Source of the DNA: Paraeggerthella hominis
GTDB lineage: Bacteria; Actinomycetota; Coriobacteriia; Coriobacteriales; Eggerthellaceae
NCBI RefSeq assembly: GCF_021044775.1
Contig: NZ_JAJNOQ010000004.1
Span: 1-64,000, forward strand
DNA length: 64,000 nucleotides
Reading direction: 5' to 3'
Shown here: in pieces, positions 42,056-51,197 of the stretch
Layout: the number at the start of each line of letters is the position of its first letter
Position numbering within the stretch: the stretch's first letter is position 1
The notes under the pieces: model-generated
Database searches by the model: none
The model's input: only the letters and a program-made list of their open reading frames with translations
Told to the model about the DNA's origin: nothing
Translations under genes and position numbers: made by a program

Positions 42056-42982
42056 ATGCAAGCAGGCCGCCTTTTCGAGATCGTGTTCTTGCTCATGGAA
42101 CGATCGCCGCGAACGACGGGCGATCTTGCAGCGCGGCTTGAGGTATCGGATCGCACGGTGCGCCGCGACGTCGAGGCGCTTTCGGCCGCAGGAGTTCCCG
42201 TATACATGACGCGCGGCAAGGGCGGCGGCGTGCACCTCATGAAGGGATACGTTCTAGATAAATCCCTTGTTACCGACAGGGAGAAAGACGACATCCTTGC
42301 CGCGCTTTCCGCGCTCAGGGCAACCGGAGCCGCCGACTCGCCCGCCACGCACGAACGGCTTGGGCGCCTGTTCCAACGGGAAGGCGCCGATTGGCTGGAC
42401 ATCGACCTTTCGTTTTGGGGCGCGCCGCCCGAATACAAGAACGTCTTCGACGTGGCACGACGGGCGATCCTCGAACGACGCCCCTTGCGATTCAGGTACC
42501 GAGACGCCGCGGAACGCACGAGCGAGCGCGTGGTCGAACCCGTCAAGCTCCTGTTCAAGGAGCGTTCCTGGTATATTCGCGCGTGGTGCCGGATGCGCGA
42601 GGACTGGCGCACGTTCAAGCTGTTCCGCATCGTATGGGACTCGATGGAGCTGTTGCCGGAAACGTTCGTCCCGCGCGAGCTTCCAGCCCAGATGCAGGAA
42701 GGCTATACGACCGCCTCGGCTGAACCGCTGGTGCTGCTGTTCAGCCCGCAAACGCCGCAAGACATCGGCCGCATTCGGGAAGAATTCGAACCGTCGGCCA
42801 TCGAGCAGCTGGAAGACGGCCGCCTGCGCGTCCGTCTATCCTGCGACATAACCGAGCGCATGATGTTCTACCTGCTGTCGTTCGGCGACCGTTTGGAAGT
42901 AGCCGAACCCGTGCGCCTGCGCGCCTGGCTGCAATCGCAGGCGGAAGCGATCGCGCGGACGTACGAAACGCGAACCCCTTGA
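42056..42982 (+). CDS. HTH-WYL domain transcriptional regulator
   Basis: 308 residues: N-terminal winged helix (RLFEIVFLLMERSPRTTGDL then VSDRTVRRDVEALSAAGVPV) and central WYL domain (AILERRPLRFRYRD to SWYIRAWCRMREDWRTFKLFR), with a C-terminal WCX-like extension. YafY/PafBC-type regulators respond to ligands or DNA damage. It starts 3 nt after the acetyltransferase stop and the two are surely co-transcribed. Confidence 0.93.
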   Translation: MQAGRLFEIVFLLMERSPRTTGDLAARLEVSDRTVRRDVEALSAAGVPVYMTRGKGGGVHLMKGYVLDKSLVTDREKDDILAALSALRATGAADSPATHERLGRLFQREGADWLDIDLSFWGAPPEYKNVFDVARRAILERRPLRFRYRDAAERTSERVVEPVKLLFKERSWYIRAWCRMREDWRTFKLFRIVWDSMELLPETFVPRELPAQMQEGYTTASAEPLVLLFSPQTPQDIGRIREEFEPSAIEQLEDGRLRVRLSCDITERMMFYLLSFGDRLEVAEPVRLRAWLQSQAEAIARTYETRTP

Positions 42983-43077
42983 AAATCCCTTCGATTCTTG
43001 CTGTAGCGGACACGCCTTGTCCGGTTTTGTTTCATACAATCACCTTGCCATCGAAACCAAAATCGAGAGGAACTGCC

Positions 43078-43542
43078 ATGGAGTACACGATCGTCGAGCT
43101 TCCCGAGCGCACCGTTGCGGGAATCACCCTGCGCACCGCCAACGACAGCCCTTCCTGCACCGCGGACATCGGCGGCCTATGGCAGCGGTTCATGGAAGAG
43201 GGCATGGACAAGAGCGTGCCGGGGGCGATTGCGAACCCCTACCCCTGCTTCGCGCTTTACTACAACTACGACCTGGCCACGAACGAGTACGACCTGCTCA
43301 TCGGCTGCGAGACGAACGAAGCCGAAGCCGGCTCCGCACGCCAGGTTATACCGGCCGGCCGCTACGCGAAGGTGGAGATCCGCGGCGGCGACTGCGTGGA
43401 GAGCGTGCAGAAGGCCTGGATGGACATCTGGACCGACGAAGCGCTCATGGCGCAACGGTCGTTCACCGTCGACTTCGAAGCGTACCTGCCCGGCGAAGAC
43501 ATGAGCTGCGCCGACATCGATATATTCGTGGCTTTGGCGTAA
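43078..43542 (+). CDS. GyrI-like / AraC effector-binding domain protein
   Basis: 154 residues. MEYTIVELPERTVAGITLRT is the usual opening of stand-alone GyrI-like small-molecule-binding domains, followed by ANPYPCFALYYNYDLATNEY, VIPAGRYAKVEIRGG and the terminal DIDIFVAL strand. No helix-turn-helix. Members bind hydrophobic or cationic molecules. GAGAGGAA precedes the ATG. It begins a four-gene plus-strand run (43078-45308) with 10-22 nt spacers. Confidence 0.88.
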   Translation: MEYTIVELPERTVAGITLRTANDSPSCTADIGGLWQRFMEEGMDKSVPGAIANPYPCFALYYNYDLATNEYDLLIGCETNEAEAGSARQVIPAGRYAKVEIRGGDCVESVQKAWMDIWTDEALMAQRSFTVDFEAYLPGEDMSCADIDIFVALA

Positions 43543-43552
43543 AGGAGCTTCA

Positions 43553-44176
43553 GTGAGCGAACGCGACAACGCACTAGGACCTCAGGGGAATCGCCGCGGC
43601 ACCGTACTTGCGTTCCTGCCCGATCGATTCGCAGATTGGGAGGTGGGGCATGCCTGCTCTGAAATCAACAAACCCGAAACCGGATATGCCGTGCGCACCA
43701 TGGCGACGCGGCAGGGCAATGTGCGGTCGATAGGGGGACTGACCGTAGTGCCCGATTTGACGGCGGAGCGCGACGAGGTTCCCGAAGATTTGGCCCTGGC
43801 GATTCTCGTGGGCGGCGAAAGCTGGCAAGAACCGGACATCGTACGCGCGGGCGCGTGGCTGGTGGACGCGTGCCTGGCCCGCGCGGTGCCGGTAGCTGCA
43901 ATCTACGGCGCATGCTCGTTTCTAGCCGAACGCGGCTACTTGGACGACTGCGATCACACGGGCAACGCGGACTACGAGTTTGCCCAGCTAGCACCCCATT
44001 ATCGGGGCCACGATCGATTCCGGAACCAGCCCGTCGTAGACGGCGGGCGCTTCATCACCGCGAATGGCGCCGCGGGAATCGAACTGGCGTGCGCGCTGTT
44101 CGGACGCCTCGATATCAAGCCGTGGGGCAACGTCGAGACCTGGCGCACCGCATTCAAACGCGGGGCATTCGCATAG
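43553..44176 (+). CDS. DJ-1/PfpI family protein
   Basis: 207 residues of the class I glutamine amidotransferase-like superfamily. The nucleophile elbow is AAIYGACSFLAERGYLDD with Cys near residue 123; NADYEFAQLAPHYRG and the FITANGAAGIEL strand follow. Typical roles are protein/nucleotide deglycation, hydration of glyoxals, or unknown. GTG start with AAAGGAG 5 nt upstream. Confidence 0.9.
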   Translation: MSERDNALGPQGNRRGTVLAFLPDRFADWEVGHACSEINKPETGYAVRTMATRQGNVRSIGGLTVVPDLTAERDEVPEDLALAILVGGESWQEPDIVRAGAWLVDACLARAVPVAAIYGACSFLAERGYLDDCDHTGNADYEFAQLAPHYRGHDRFRNQPVVDGGRFITANGAAGIELACALFGRLDIKPWGNVETWRTAFKRGAFA

Positions 44177-44198
44177 CACGGGCAAAGGAGCGCAAACC

Positions 44199-44585
44199 AT
44201 GCACGACTACATAGACGCATACCTGCTTGCCAAGCCGGGCTGCACCAAAGATTACAAGGCGGAATGGGACTGGTGGCGCTACCAGGTTGGCGGAAAGATG
44301 TTCGCTGCCGCCATGAAGCCCGGCCAAGAGCACGCCGCCGCATACGCAGGTCGCTCGCTCCTGTCGCTCAAATGCGATCCAGCCTGGTCAGTTGCATTGC
44401 GCAGCGAGCATGCCGACATCCTGCCCGGCTTTTACGCCGACAAGCGCCACTGGATATCCATCGACCTGGACGGCGCGGTGCCCGACGAACTGCTGTACGA
44501 ATTGTGCGATCATTCCTACAGCCTGGTATTCGGCAAGCTGACGAAAAAAGCGCAGCGCGAGATAATCGGCAATCCAGTCATCTGA
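44199..44585 (+). CDS. MmcQ/YjbR family protein
   Basis: 128 residues of the CyaY-fold YjbR family. WWRYQVGGKMFAAAM, SLKCDPAWSVALRSEHADI, and KRHWISIDLDGAVPDELLYE followed by a C-terminal SYSLVFGKLTKKAQ are all characteristic. The family has a DNA-binding-like fold but an uncertain role. AAAGGAG precedes the ATG. It lies within the GyrI/DJ-1 operon. Confidence 0.9.
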   Translation: MHDYIDAYLLAKPGCTKDYKAEWDWWRYQVGGKMFAAAMKPGQEHAAAYAGRSLLSLKCDPAWSVALRSEHADILPGFYADKRHWISIDLDGAVPDELLYELCDHSYSLVFGKLTKKAQREIIGNPVI

Positions 44586-44603
44586 GTCAAGGAGGATAGC
44601 CTC

Positions 44604-45308
44604 ATGACATTCGATTTCACGAAGGAACACAAAGACCTTTACGTTCCGAAGACGAAGCCGGCGCTCGTGGAGGCGCCTGCCATGACGTTCATCGCCGTTG
44701 CCGGCGAGGGCGACCCCAACGACGAAAACGGCGCGTACGCGCAGGCCGTGGGACTTCTGTACGCCTTGTCGTACACCATCAGAATGGCGAAAAACGGCGA
44801 TTGGCAACCGGATGGCTACTTTGAATACAAGGTAGCGCCGCTCGAAGGCCTTTGGTGGACGGCCTCCGGCGGCTTCGACGGACGTCGCATTACAGACAAA
44901 AGCAAGCTGCAATGGGTCTCTTTGATTCGACAGCCCGACTTCGTGACGACCGAAACCTTCACTTGGGCGCGCGAAAAGGCAGCCGCGAAAAAACCGGGGC
45001 TGGACACCGCGCAAGCTCGCCTGGTCCGCTTCGCCGAAGGCCCCTGCGCGCAGGTTCTGCATCGCGGTCCTTACGACGACGAGCCGGCCACCGTCGCAGC
45101 CCTGTCCGCCTTCATAGCCGACTCCCACCTGAAAGACGACATCGCCGATCCCGAGAACGCACGCGCGCTGCTCGCCGAGCTTGACGCGAACGGCGGCGTG
45201 CCCGGCGTGCGCCTGCATCACGAGATCTACCTGAGCGACCCGCGTCGATCCAAGCCGGAGAACCTGCGCACCGTGGTTCGCCACCCGGTGAGACCTGCGT
45301 CAGCTTAG
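44604..45308 (+). CDS. GyrI-like small-molecule-binding protein
   Basis: 234 residues. MTFDFTKEHKDLYVPKTKPA, then TFIAVAGEGDPNDENGAYAQ and a YALSYTIRMAKNGDW segment are typical of the longer GyrI-like family (YdfE-type), ending with PGVRLHHEIYLSDPRRSKPE. AAGGAGG lies 7-8 nt before the ATG. Last gene of the run; two GyrI-like proteins in one operon suggests response to a toxic small molecule, an inference. Confidence 0.88.
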   Translation: MTFDFTKEHKDLYVPKTKPALVEAPAMTFIAVAGEGDPNDENGAYAQAVGLLYALSYTIRMAKNGDWQPDGYFEYKVAPLEGLWWTASGGFDGRRITDKSKLQWVSLIRQPDFVTTETFTWAREKAAAKKPGLDTAQARLVRFAEGPCAQVLHRGPYDDEPATVAALSAFIADSHLKDDIADPENARALLAELDANGGVPGVRLHHEIYLSDPRRSKPENLRTVVRHPVRPASA

Positions 45309-45309
45309 C

Positions 45310-46101
45310 CTACACGCCTACGCTGACGGATTCCGGAAGCGTGGAGCCGCCGTCGATAACGAACTGGGAGCCGGTAATGTAGCTGGACTCGTCGCTGCCG
45401 AGAAACGCGGCCAGCTCCCCCACTTCTTCGGGACGGGCCAGCCTTCGCATCGGGATAGCCTTCGCCATCTCGGTCAAGACGCTTTCCGGATCGTCGGGAT
45501 TCGACTGCTGGGCGATGCTCTCGGCCATGGGAGTGACCACGTACCCGGGCTGGAAGCAGTTGACGCGAATGTTGCGGGCGGCGAATTCCACGGCCAGTGC
45601 CTTCGTCAAGCCCACGAGCGCCGCTTTCGACAGCGCGTAGGCGCATTCGCCCGGGTCGGCAACAAGGTCGCCCGTTACCGACGAGGTGATGACCACGCTG
45701 CCGCCGCCCTGCTCGACCATGACGGGAAGCGCGGCGCGCGCGGTGTTCCATACGCCCTTGATATTGACGTCGATGTGGAAATCGCGATCGGCGTCCGTCA
45801 TGCTCAGGAAGTCTCCCAACCGACACACGCCCGCATTCGCGCACAGCACGTCCAAGCTCCCGAACGTCTCGACGGTGCGCGCGACCGCAGATGCAAGCGC
45901 AGCGGAATCCGTAACGTCCAGGACGAACGCGACGGCCTCGTGCCCGGCCTCCCGCAGATCGGCGGCAACGTCCTCCACGCGCGCAGACACGTCGGCCAAG
46001 GCCACGCGGGCGCCGTGCTTCGCGCACACGCGCGCAATGCCCTCGCCGATACCCTGAGACGCTCCCGTGACGAATGCAACCTTGCCTTCGAGCTTTGCCA
46101 T
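45310..46101 (-). CDS. ucpA: UcpA-like short-chain dehydrogenase/reductase
   Basis: 263-residue classical SDR. TGASQGIG cofactor motif (residues 12-19), NAG at about 90, catalytic Ser in VVITSSVTGDLVADPGE and YALSK. The stretch SIAQQSNPDDPESVLTEMAK and the ending GGSTLPESVSVGV closely match E. coli UcpA as I remember it. UcpA is linked to furfural tolerance, but the natural substrate is unknown. GGAG precedes the ATG. It is convergent with the GyrI operon, 1 nt apart, which leaves no room for a separate terminator. Confidence 0.88.
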   Translation of the reverse strand: MAKLEGKVAFVTGASQGIGEGIARVCAKHGARVALADVSARVEDVAADLREAGHEAVAFVLDVTDSAALASAVARTVETFGSLDVLCANAGVCRLGDFLSMTDADRDFHIDVNIKGVWNTARAALPVMVEQGGGSVVITSSVTGDLVADPGECAYALSKAALVGLTKALAVEFAARNIRVNCFQPGYVVTPMAESIAQQSNPDDPESVLTEMAKAIPMRRLARPEEVGELAAFLGSDESSYITGSQFVIDGGSTLPESVSVGV

Positions 46102-46208
46102 GGCAGATCTCCTAGCCGTACGATTTCACCATCGTTCTCAGGGCGATTGTAGCATGGGGCGCCTTCCTGGCCGAGGAAAGGGAGCGCACGTCAAACAACC
46201 GAAACCAA

Positions 46209-46299
46209 CGCAACCTACAGCGGCCTGCCTGCAACTGAAGCTCGCCCATTTGCAACTGGGCGCACCTGCCTTGTGCGCCGCCGGAAGGTCGGGGATACT
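46209..46299 (+). promoter_or_regulatory. LytTR operator array and promoter
   Basis: Three direct repeats with core GCAAC(C/T) start at 46210, 46231 and 46252, exactly 21 bp apart: CGCAACCTAC, TGCAACTGAA, TGCAACTGGG. They lie just upstream of a promoter with -35 TTGTGC (46271-46276), 17-bp spacer, -10 GATACT (46294-46299). LytTR proteins bind tandem 9-bp repeats with about 12-bp spacing, i.e. 21-bp period. This should be the autoregulatory site of the gene at 46352. Confidence 0.65.
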
Positions 46300-46351
46300 G
46301 TCGGCATCGGCCGATGCACTACCCGCTTCAACCCCAATCGAAAGCGATGCC

Positions 46352-46789
46352 ATGAACGTAACCATTACCGAAATCCCTCGAGCGAACGGCATCAGCGTGG
46401 CCATCGAATGCCCGCGGATAGACGAGCGCGTGCAGCGCATCGTCGCCTCGCTCAACGCGTTCGATCGCAAGCTCACCGGCACCCGCGACGGCGCAACCCT
46501 GATCGTTGCAATCGGGGACGTCCTGTACGCCGAAACCGTAGACGGCTCCACGTTCCTGTACCTGAAGGACGCCGTACTGGAAACGCCGCTTCGCCTGTAC
46601 GAGCTGGAGGACCGGCTAGCCGGAACCGAATTCGTGCGCGCCTCCAAGCAGTTGCTGGCAAATTTCGACCACGTTGCAGGCATCAAACCGTACCTGAACG
46701 CCCGACTCCAGCTGCTGCTGGACAACGGCGAAACCGTCATCGTATCGCGTCAGTACGCTCCCGCCATCAAGCAGAAGATCGGGCTGTAG
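46352..46789 (+). CDS. LytTR-domain DNA-binding regulator
   Basis: 145 residues. N-terminal region (1-45) links to a LytTR domain: LIVAIGDVLYAETVDGSTFLY, LYELEDRLAGTEFVRASKQLLAN and YLNARLQLLLDNGETVIVSR. No receiver domain, so it is the stand-alone type that pairs with a DUF3021 membrane inhibitor (LtdR-like systems). The ribosome-binding site is weak (GAAAG). Followed at 21 nt by the DUF3021 gene. Confidence 0.92.
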   Translation: MNVTITEIPRANGISVAIECPRIDERVQRIVASLNAFDRKLTGTRDGATLIVAIGDVLYAETVDGSTFLYLKDAVLETPLRLYELEDRLAGTEFVRASKQLLANFDHVAGIKPYLNARLQLLLDNGETVIVSRQYAPAIKQKIGL

Positions 46790-46810
46790 CCCGCAGCAAA
46801 GGAGTTCGCC

Positions 46811-47281
46811 ATGAAGCGCATAGCCATTCAAACCGCCCTTACCATCTGCGTTTTCTTCACCGTGTCCATGATCGTGTGCCTAGTCATGGGCTACATCTTC
46901 GCAGGTCCCAGCTACGGGCTGAACCTCACCGCCTCGCTGCTGATCGCCACCGTGTCGATCGGCGTGCTGCAAGCCTTCTGGTTCACCGAAGCGGTGCTCA
47001 AAAAGCCCGCTTACCTTGCCCGCATGATCGGATTCGACGCATGCGCGCTGCCCGCGCTAGCCGCCTGCGCCTGGATCGGCGCCTGGTTTCCCCCGGACAT
47101 TCCCCTTGCGTGGGTCGAGTTCGTCGTGATCTTCTTCATCATATCCGCCTTGTCGACCATCGGGTACAACGCCTATTTCCGCAGGACCGCCGGCAGCTAC
47201 GAGCAGGCGCTCGCCCGCTACCGCAAGCAGCAAAGCACCCAAGCGGACACGCGCACAGCGGATTCCGAACGGAAGCGATAG
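46811..47281 (+). CDS. DUF3021 family membrane protein
   Basis: 156 residues, four TM segments (about 7-30, 40-58, 70-92, 98-118) and a charged C-terminal tail (YEQALARYRKQQ). DUF3021 proteins are the partners, in known cases inhibitors, of adjacent LytTR regulators. AAAGGAG precedes the ATG. The pair likely forms an autoregulated membrane-sensing switch. Confidence 0.88.
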   Translation: MKRIAIQTALTICVFFTVSMIVCLVMGYIFAGPSYGLNLTASLLIATVSIGVLQAFWFTEAVLKKPAYLARMIGFDACALPALAACAWIGAWFPPDIPLAWVEFVVIFFIISALSTIGYNAYFRRTAGSYEQALARYRKQQSTQADTRTADSERKR

Positions 47282-47331
47282 CACCCGCCGCAACCAGCTT
47301 TCCGCCGCTGAGGAAATCGTCGAGCGCGACT

Positions 47332-48789
47332 TTACGCCAGCGGCAGCTTCACCACACAGCGCGCGCCGCCCTTGCTCCGGTTGGATATCTCGAAGGATCC
47401 GCCGTGCGCCGCCGCGATGTCGTCCACAATGGAAAGGCCCAGACCGAAGTGGCCGGCCTCGGCGTTGCGATCCGCGGACCCCGTGAAGAAGCGCTCCTTT
47501 CCGCGCTCCAACGCAGCTGCGGAAAACCCGGGGCCTTCGTCTTCCACCGTCATGCGCAAGCAGCCTTCGGTCACGTCGAACGTCACCGACACCTCCGAGC
47601 CGGCAGGAGCGTGCTCGACGGCGTTCGACACCAAGTTCGCAATAGCCCGAACAAGGCTGGTCGCATCACCGCGAACAGCACCCGAGCACGTGGCGTCGAA
47701 GGAAAGCGCCGTCCCGCCCGCATCGCACAGCTGCCGCGCCTGGCGCCGCACCTCGTCGGCCAGAACGGCAACATCCACATCGGAGGCAACGGCAGGATCG
47801 CCCGCCTGGGAAGCCTCGACCAAAAGCCGTACGTAGCCTTCCATGCGTCGCACGCTATCGGACATATCCTCGACGCATGCACGCTGCTCCTCGTCGAGCG
47901 CGGTCTCGTGCAGCAGGTCGGCGTTCCAGCGCGCAACGGCCAACGGCGTTTTGAGATCGTGCGCAAGCGCCGACACCTGCCGGCGGCGCGCATCGTCGGC
48001 GGCCCAACGCGCCTGCAGAGAATCGGCCAGCGCCGCGCGCATGCGTTCCATGGCGCGCAATACGTCGTTCACCTCGCGCACGTTGGTCGACCCCACGGCA
48101 AAGTCGAGGTCCTGCCGCTCGATCTGAGCCACGGCTTCGGCCAAAGGCTGCATCTTGCGGGATATCACCCGCGCCGCGCGCACGGCGATCAGCGCGACCG
48201 TGGCAACGAACAGGACGAAGAACGCACCGATGAGCAGCGTCTGAGGATCGGGAAGCGCATCGCGCAGGGCCCGAGACGTGAAATCGGGAACGAAGTCGTA
48301 TTGCAGCGCGCACCGGTTTCCATTCGGCAGCACGGCCGTTGCCTGCTGGCGGACCCCGCCCAAGCCGTCAAAGCCCGCAACGGTCGATCCGTCCTGAACG
48401 ACCGTCCACGCAGCTGCCCGGTCGCCGTCCGCCATATCGGATGCGAGCACGCGCCCTTCCGCATCAAATACGCACCAGCGATAGCACGAAGGGACGTCCG
48501 CAGGCTCGACCGCGCCGGATTCGAGCGCGGCGACCATGTCGGGAGCGCGCTCGTCGGCATAATTGGCAACGTAGACGAGCCCGCTGCTGGCCATCAAGCT
48601 GAACGTCGTCCAGAAGCCGACCAGCAGCAACGCCACCGCAACCAGAACGTAGCCGAAATAGCGTACGATAATCAGCGCCAACGGAACGCCGCGACGCGAG
48701 GCGGACAAACCCGATCGCTCGTCCTCCGCATGCGTGGCACCCGCCTTGACCCGTGCAGTCCGCGACTGCGCGCCCCCTAAAGCTCCCAT
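47332..48789 (-). CDS. Sensor histidine kinase
   Basis: 485 residues. Two TM helices (about 36-58 and 180-200) enclose an extracellular sensor of about 120 residues with Cys (CYRWCVFDAEG). HAMP region, then the H-box ALAHDLKTPLAVARWNADLL with phospho-acceptor His, N-box NLVSNAVEHAP, G-boxes VEDEGPGFS and HFGLGLSIV. The chosen ATG at 48789 overlaps the response-regulator stop by 13 nt; the first 30 residues are not conserved in type, so a later start is possible. Kinase partner of the OmpR-type regulator. Confidence 0.9.
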   Translation of the reverse strand: MGALGGAQSRTARVKAGATHAEDERSGLSASRRGVPLALIIVRYFGYVLVAVALLLVGFWTTFSLMASSGLVYVANYADERAPDMVAALESGAVEPADVPSCYRWCVFDAEGRVLASDMADGDRAAAWTVVQDGSTVAGFDGLGGVRQQATAVLPNGNRCALQYDFVPDFTSRALRDALPDPQTLLIGAFFVLFVATVALIAVRAARVISRKMQPLAEAVAQIERQDLDFAVGSTNVREVNDVLRAMERMRAALADSLQARWAADDARRRQVSALAHDLKTPLAVARWNADLLHETALDEEQRACVEDMSDSVRRMEGYVRLLVEASQAGDPAVASDVDVAVLADEVRRQARQLCDAGGTALSFDATCSGAVRGDATSLVRAIANLVSNAVEHAPAGSEVSVTFDVTEGCLRMTVEDEGPGFSAAALERGKERFFTGSADRNAEAGHFGLGLSIVDDIAAAHGGSFEISNRSKGGARCVVKLPLA

Positions 48790-49439
48790 TTGTAACCCAC
48801 GCCCCAAACCGTGCCGATAGGATTGACTCCCATCGCTCTGAACTTCGCCCGAATGGCGCTGACGTGGGCGGTGATGGTTTCGGCGCTGGCCAGCGAATCC
48901 CAACCGGACACCTCCTCGAGCAGCGCGTCTTTGGAGAACACCTGACCGCGGCGGCGCGCCATCAGCTCGCAAAGCGCGTACTCGGTAGGCGTCAGCCGAA
49001 CGGGAACGCCGTCGACTGCAACCTCTTTGGCCGCAAGGTCGATGCGCACGGGTCCGAACGCAAGCGCCACATGGTGGTCGCGCTGCTCTCGTCGCAGGTG
49101 AGCCGCCACCTTCGCGCGCAACTCGGCTGCTCCGCACGGCTTGCGGATGTAATCGTCGGCCCCCAAACCGTAGCCGATCACGGCATCGCCTTCCTCGGTT
49201 TTGGCGGTAAGGAACAGGATGGGGCAGTCTACCCGGTCGCGCATGCGGCGCACCAGTTCGAAGCCGTCCATATCGGGCATCATCACATCGGTGATGACAA
49301 GATCGAACCGAGCAAGGTCAAGATCGAGCGCGCGCGTCGGACGGGACTCCGCAACCACCGTATGACCGTCCCGCTCGAGCACGCGCGCAAGCGCATCGAG
49401 AATAGCCTTCTCGTCATCGATCACCAGCAAGCGAGCCAT
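48777..49439 (-). CDS. OmpR-family response regulator
   Basis: 220 residues: receiver domain (LLVIDDEKAILDALARVLE; phospho-Asp in LVITDVMMPDMDGF; Lys in DDYIRKPCGAAEL) and C-terminal winged helix (VRLTPTEYALCELMARRRG to ITAHVSAIRAKF). AAAGGAG lies before the ATG. It follows an ABC transporter operon of the antimicrobial-peptide immunity type and probably controls it. Confidence 0.95.
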   Translation of the reverse strand: MARLLVIDDEKAILDALARVLERDGHTVVAESRPTRALDLDLARFDLVITDVMMPDMDGFELVRRMRDRVDCPILFLTAKTEEGDAVIGYGLGADDYIRKPCGAAELRAKVAAHLRREQRDHHVALAFGPVRIDLAAKEVAVDGVPVRLTPTEYALCELMARRRGQVFSKDALLEEVSGWDSLASAETITAHVSAIRAKFRAMGVNPIGTVWGVGYKWEL

Positions 49440-49533
49440 GCCGCTCCTTTCGCCCTTCATCGCCGCAGGCCGCTATCTCGCAAGCCCCTTTGCGCGACAT
49501 CGGTCTTTTCGGCTTCATTGTACCTTGAGCGCC

Positions 49534-50358
49534 TTACTCCCCGGCGCGCTTCTTGTCTTCGAAACGATCCGCGCCTACGAGGAGCGCCGCTACGAGCGCG
49601 ATCGTCGAAACGGCGCACGCGATGCCGATGCGCACGAGCGCGTCGACGAGTACCGCCACAACCTGCGCCCCGGCCGACAGCGGACCGGCTATCGCCAGCT
49701 CTATGGCCAGCGATGCGAAACGCGAAGGCCATGCAAACGGGATGAAAACGGCAGCGTTCGCGCCGAACGATCCGCTCAGCGTACCGGTGACCAGCCCGTT
49801 TGCCAAACCGCCCATCGAGGCGAGCGCCACGCCGAATCCGATTGCGCCCAACCCGATGGCTGCGTTTCTTCCGAAGCGCAGCGCAACCCACAGCGAAAGG
49901 GCGTACAGCGCCGCGCTGCCCGCCGCGATGCCGCACGCACTCGCAAGGCACGCCGCCAGCGAAGGAGCGTCTCGCCCCGCCGCGACGACGATCCCCCAGA
50001 ACAGCACCGCCGCAACAAGCGCAGCCGCGAAGCCGAGCGCCAGCAGCACCGCGCCCTTCGCCGCGAACGCGATCCTGCGCGACGGCACGCCCAGCAGGTT
50101 CGCACAATCGCCGGCCTCGCGTTCCGCATCCACGGAAAGGCCGCACGACAAGCCCACGATCAGGGGCGCACCGGCGCCCAGCAGCTGGAAGAACGCATCG
50201 GCGCCCAGCAGGCTGTCCCAAGCGGAGCTCGCGAAATACGCACCGGCGGCCGCCCCCAGGGCCAGCGCGATCACCAGGTGCATCGCCGCAAGCGGCGAGC
50301 GGCGCACGCGCACGATCTCCGAGCGAACCGCACGCCCGAACGTCATCCGAACCGCCAT
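49534..50358 (-). CDS. ABC transporter permease, lantibiotic-immunity MutG/SpaG type
   Basis: 274 residues, six TM segments, very Ala-rich. Opens MAVRMTFGRAVRSEIVRVRR and has the ABC-2 permease pattern (SVDAEREAGDCANLLGVPSRR is the typical cytoplasmic loop). It overlaps the preceding permease gene by 16 nt. GGAGG precedes the ATG. With its sister permease and ATPase it should pump a peptide antibiotic away from the membrane. Confidence 0.8.
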   Translation of the reverse strand: MAVRMTFGRAVRSEIVRVRRSPLAAMHLVIALALGAAAGAYFASSAWDSLLGADAFFQLLGAGAPLIVGLSCGLSVDAEREAGDCANLLGVPSRRIAFAAKGAVLLALGFAAALVAAVLFWGIVVAAGRDAPSLAACLASACGIAAGSAALYALSLWVALRFGRNAAIGLGAIGFGVALASMGGLANGLVTGTLSGSFGANAAVFIPFAWPSRFASLAIELAIAGPLSAGAQVVAVLVDALVRIGIACAVSTIALVAALLVGADRFEDKKRAGE

Positions 50359-51197
50359 TTCGCCTCCCTCCTTCCATGCCATCGCGCACCGAACACGGCC
50401 AGCGCGACGAAGATCGCAACGGCGATGCCAAGCCCCTGCATCGCCTCCCACCCGAACGACAGCAACGGATCGCCCGCCTCAAGCGGCACGCCTGAAGGCG
50501 CGACGCCCATGAACGGCGACACCGCGCGCAGGGCGGTTGCCGGAGGAAAGAGGAACCATGCGGAGCTCGTCCAGAACGCGATGCCCGCTCCCAGCTGCAG
50601 CGCGACGGGAATCGCAATGCCCACAAGCGTGCCGAAACGCGTGGTAAGCACAAGCCCCGCCGGAACCATCCAGGCGTTTCCGACAACCAACAGCACCGCT
50701 GCGACCAGGCCCGCCGCCGCAGATGGCGCATCATAACCCAGAAGGTTCACCGCGACGCCAGCCGTCAGCACCACCAGGTTCGCCGCCAGCGCAAGCACCA
50801 ACGCGTACGCGGTCTTGGCCCACCACGCGCTCGACGGGGGCAGCGGCAACCCAAGAACGGGCCGCAGCTTCTGCCGCGCGTCGATGTTGGCGATCGATGC
50901 GGTCATGAGCGCGACGGCAACGGGGAGCATGAGCGCGTACCAGTAGTTCCAGCCGTACGTGGCAAACGCCCCGATCGCGCCGCCGCCGAACACGCCGGCC
51001 GCCGCCATGCCCATCGCGCAGAACGGCAACGGAGCAACCAATGCGATTTTGCGAGGTGCGGCACGCTTGCCCTTGAGCACTTCGGCCCTGAATGCTGCCG
51101 CATAGGCGGCAAACGCGAAAGGGCACCCGGTACGGGCGGCGCAAGCGCGGGACTGCTCCGCGTTCGCTGCGCACTCGTCTGATCGCCGCGCCCTCAT
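50343..51197 (-). CDS. ABC transporter permease, lantibiotic-immunity MutE/SpaE type
   Basis: 284 residues: an N-terminal 35-residue soluble part, then FRAEVLKGKRAAPRKIALVAP and six TM helices, with the loop IANIDARQKLRPVLGLPLPP typical of this permease subfamily. ATG at 51197 overlaps the ATPase stop codon (ATGA). The first 25 residues are rich in Ala/Cys/Arg, so the true N terminus may be slightly downstream. Confidence 0.8.
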   Translation of the reverse strand: MRARRSDECAANAEQSRACAARTGCPFAFAAYAAAFRAEVLKGKRAAPRKIALVAPLPFCAMGMAAAGVFGGGAIGAFATYGWNYWYALMLPVAVALMTASIANIDARQKLRPVLGLPLPPSSAWWAKTAYALVLALAANLVVLTAGVAVNLLGYDAPSAAAGLVAAVLLVVGNAWMVPAGLVLTTRFGTLVGIAIPVALQLGAGIAFWTSSAWFLFPPATALRAVSPFMGVAPSGVPLEAGDPLLSFGWEAMQGLGIAVAIFVALAVFGARWHGRREAKWRFG

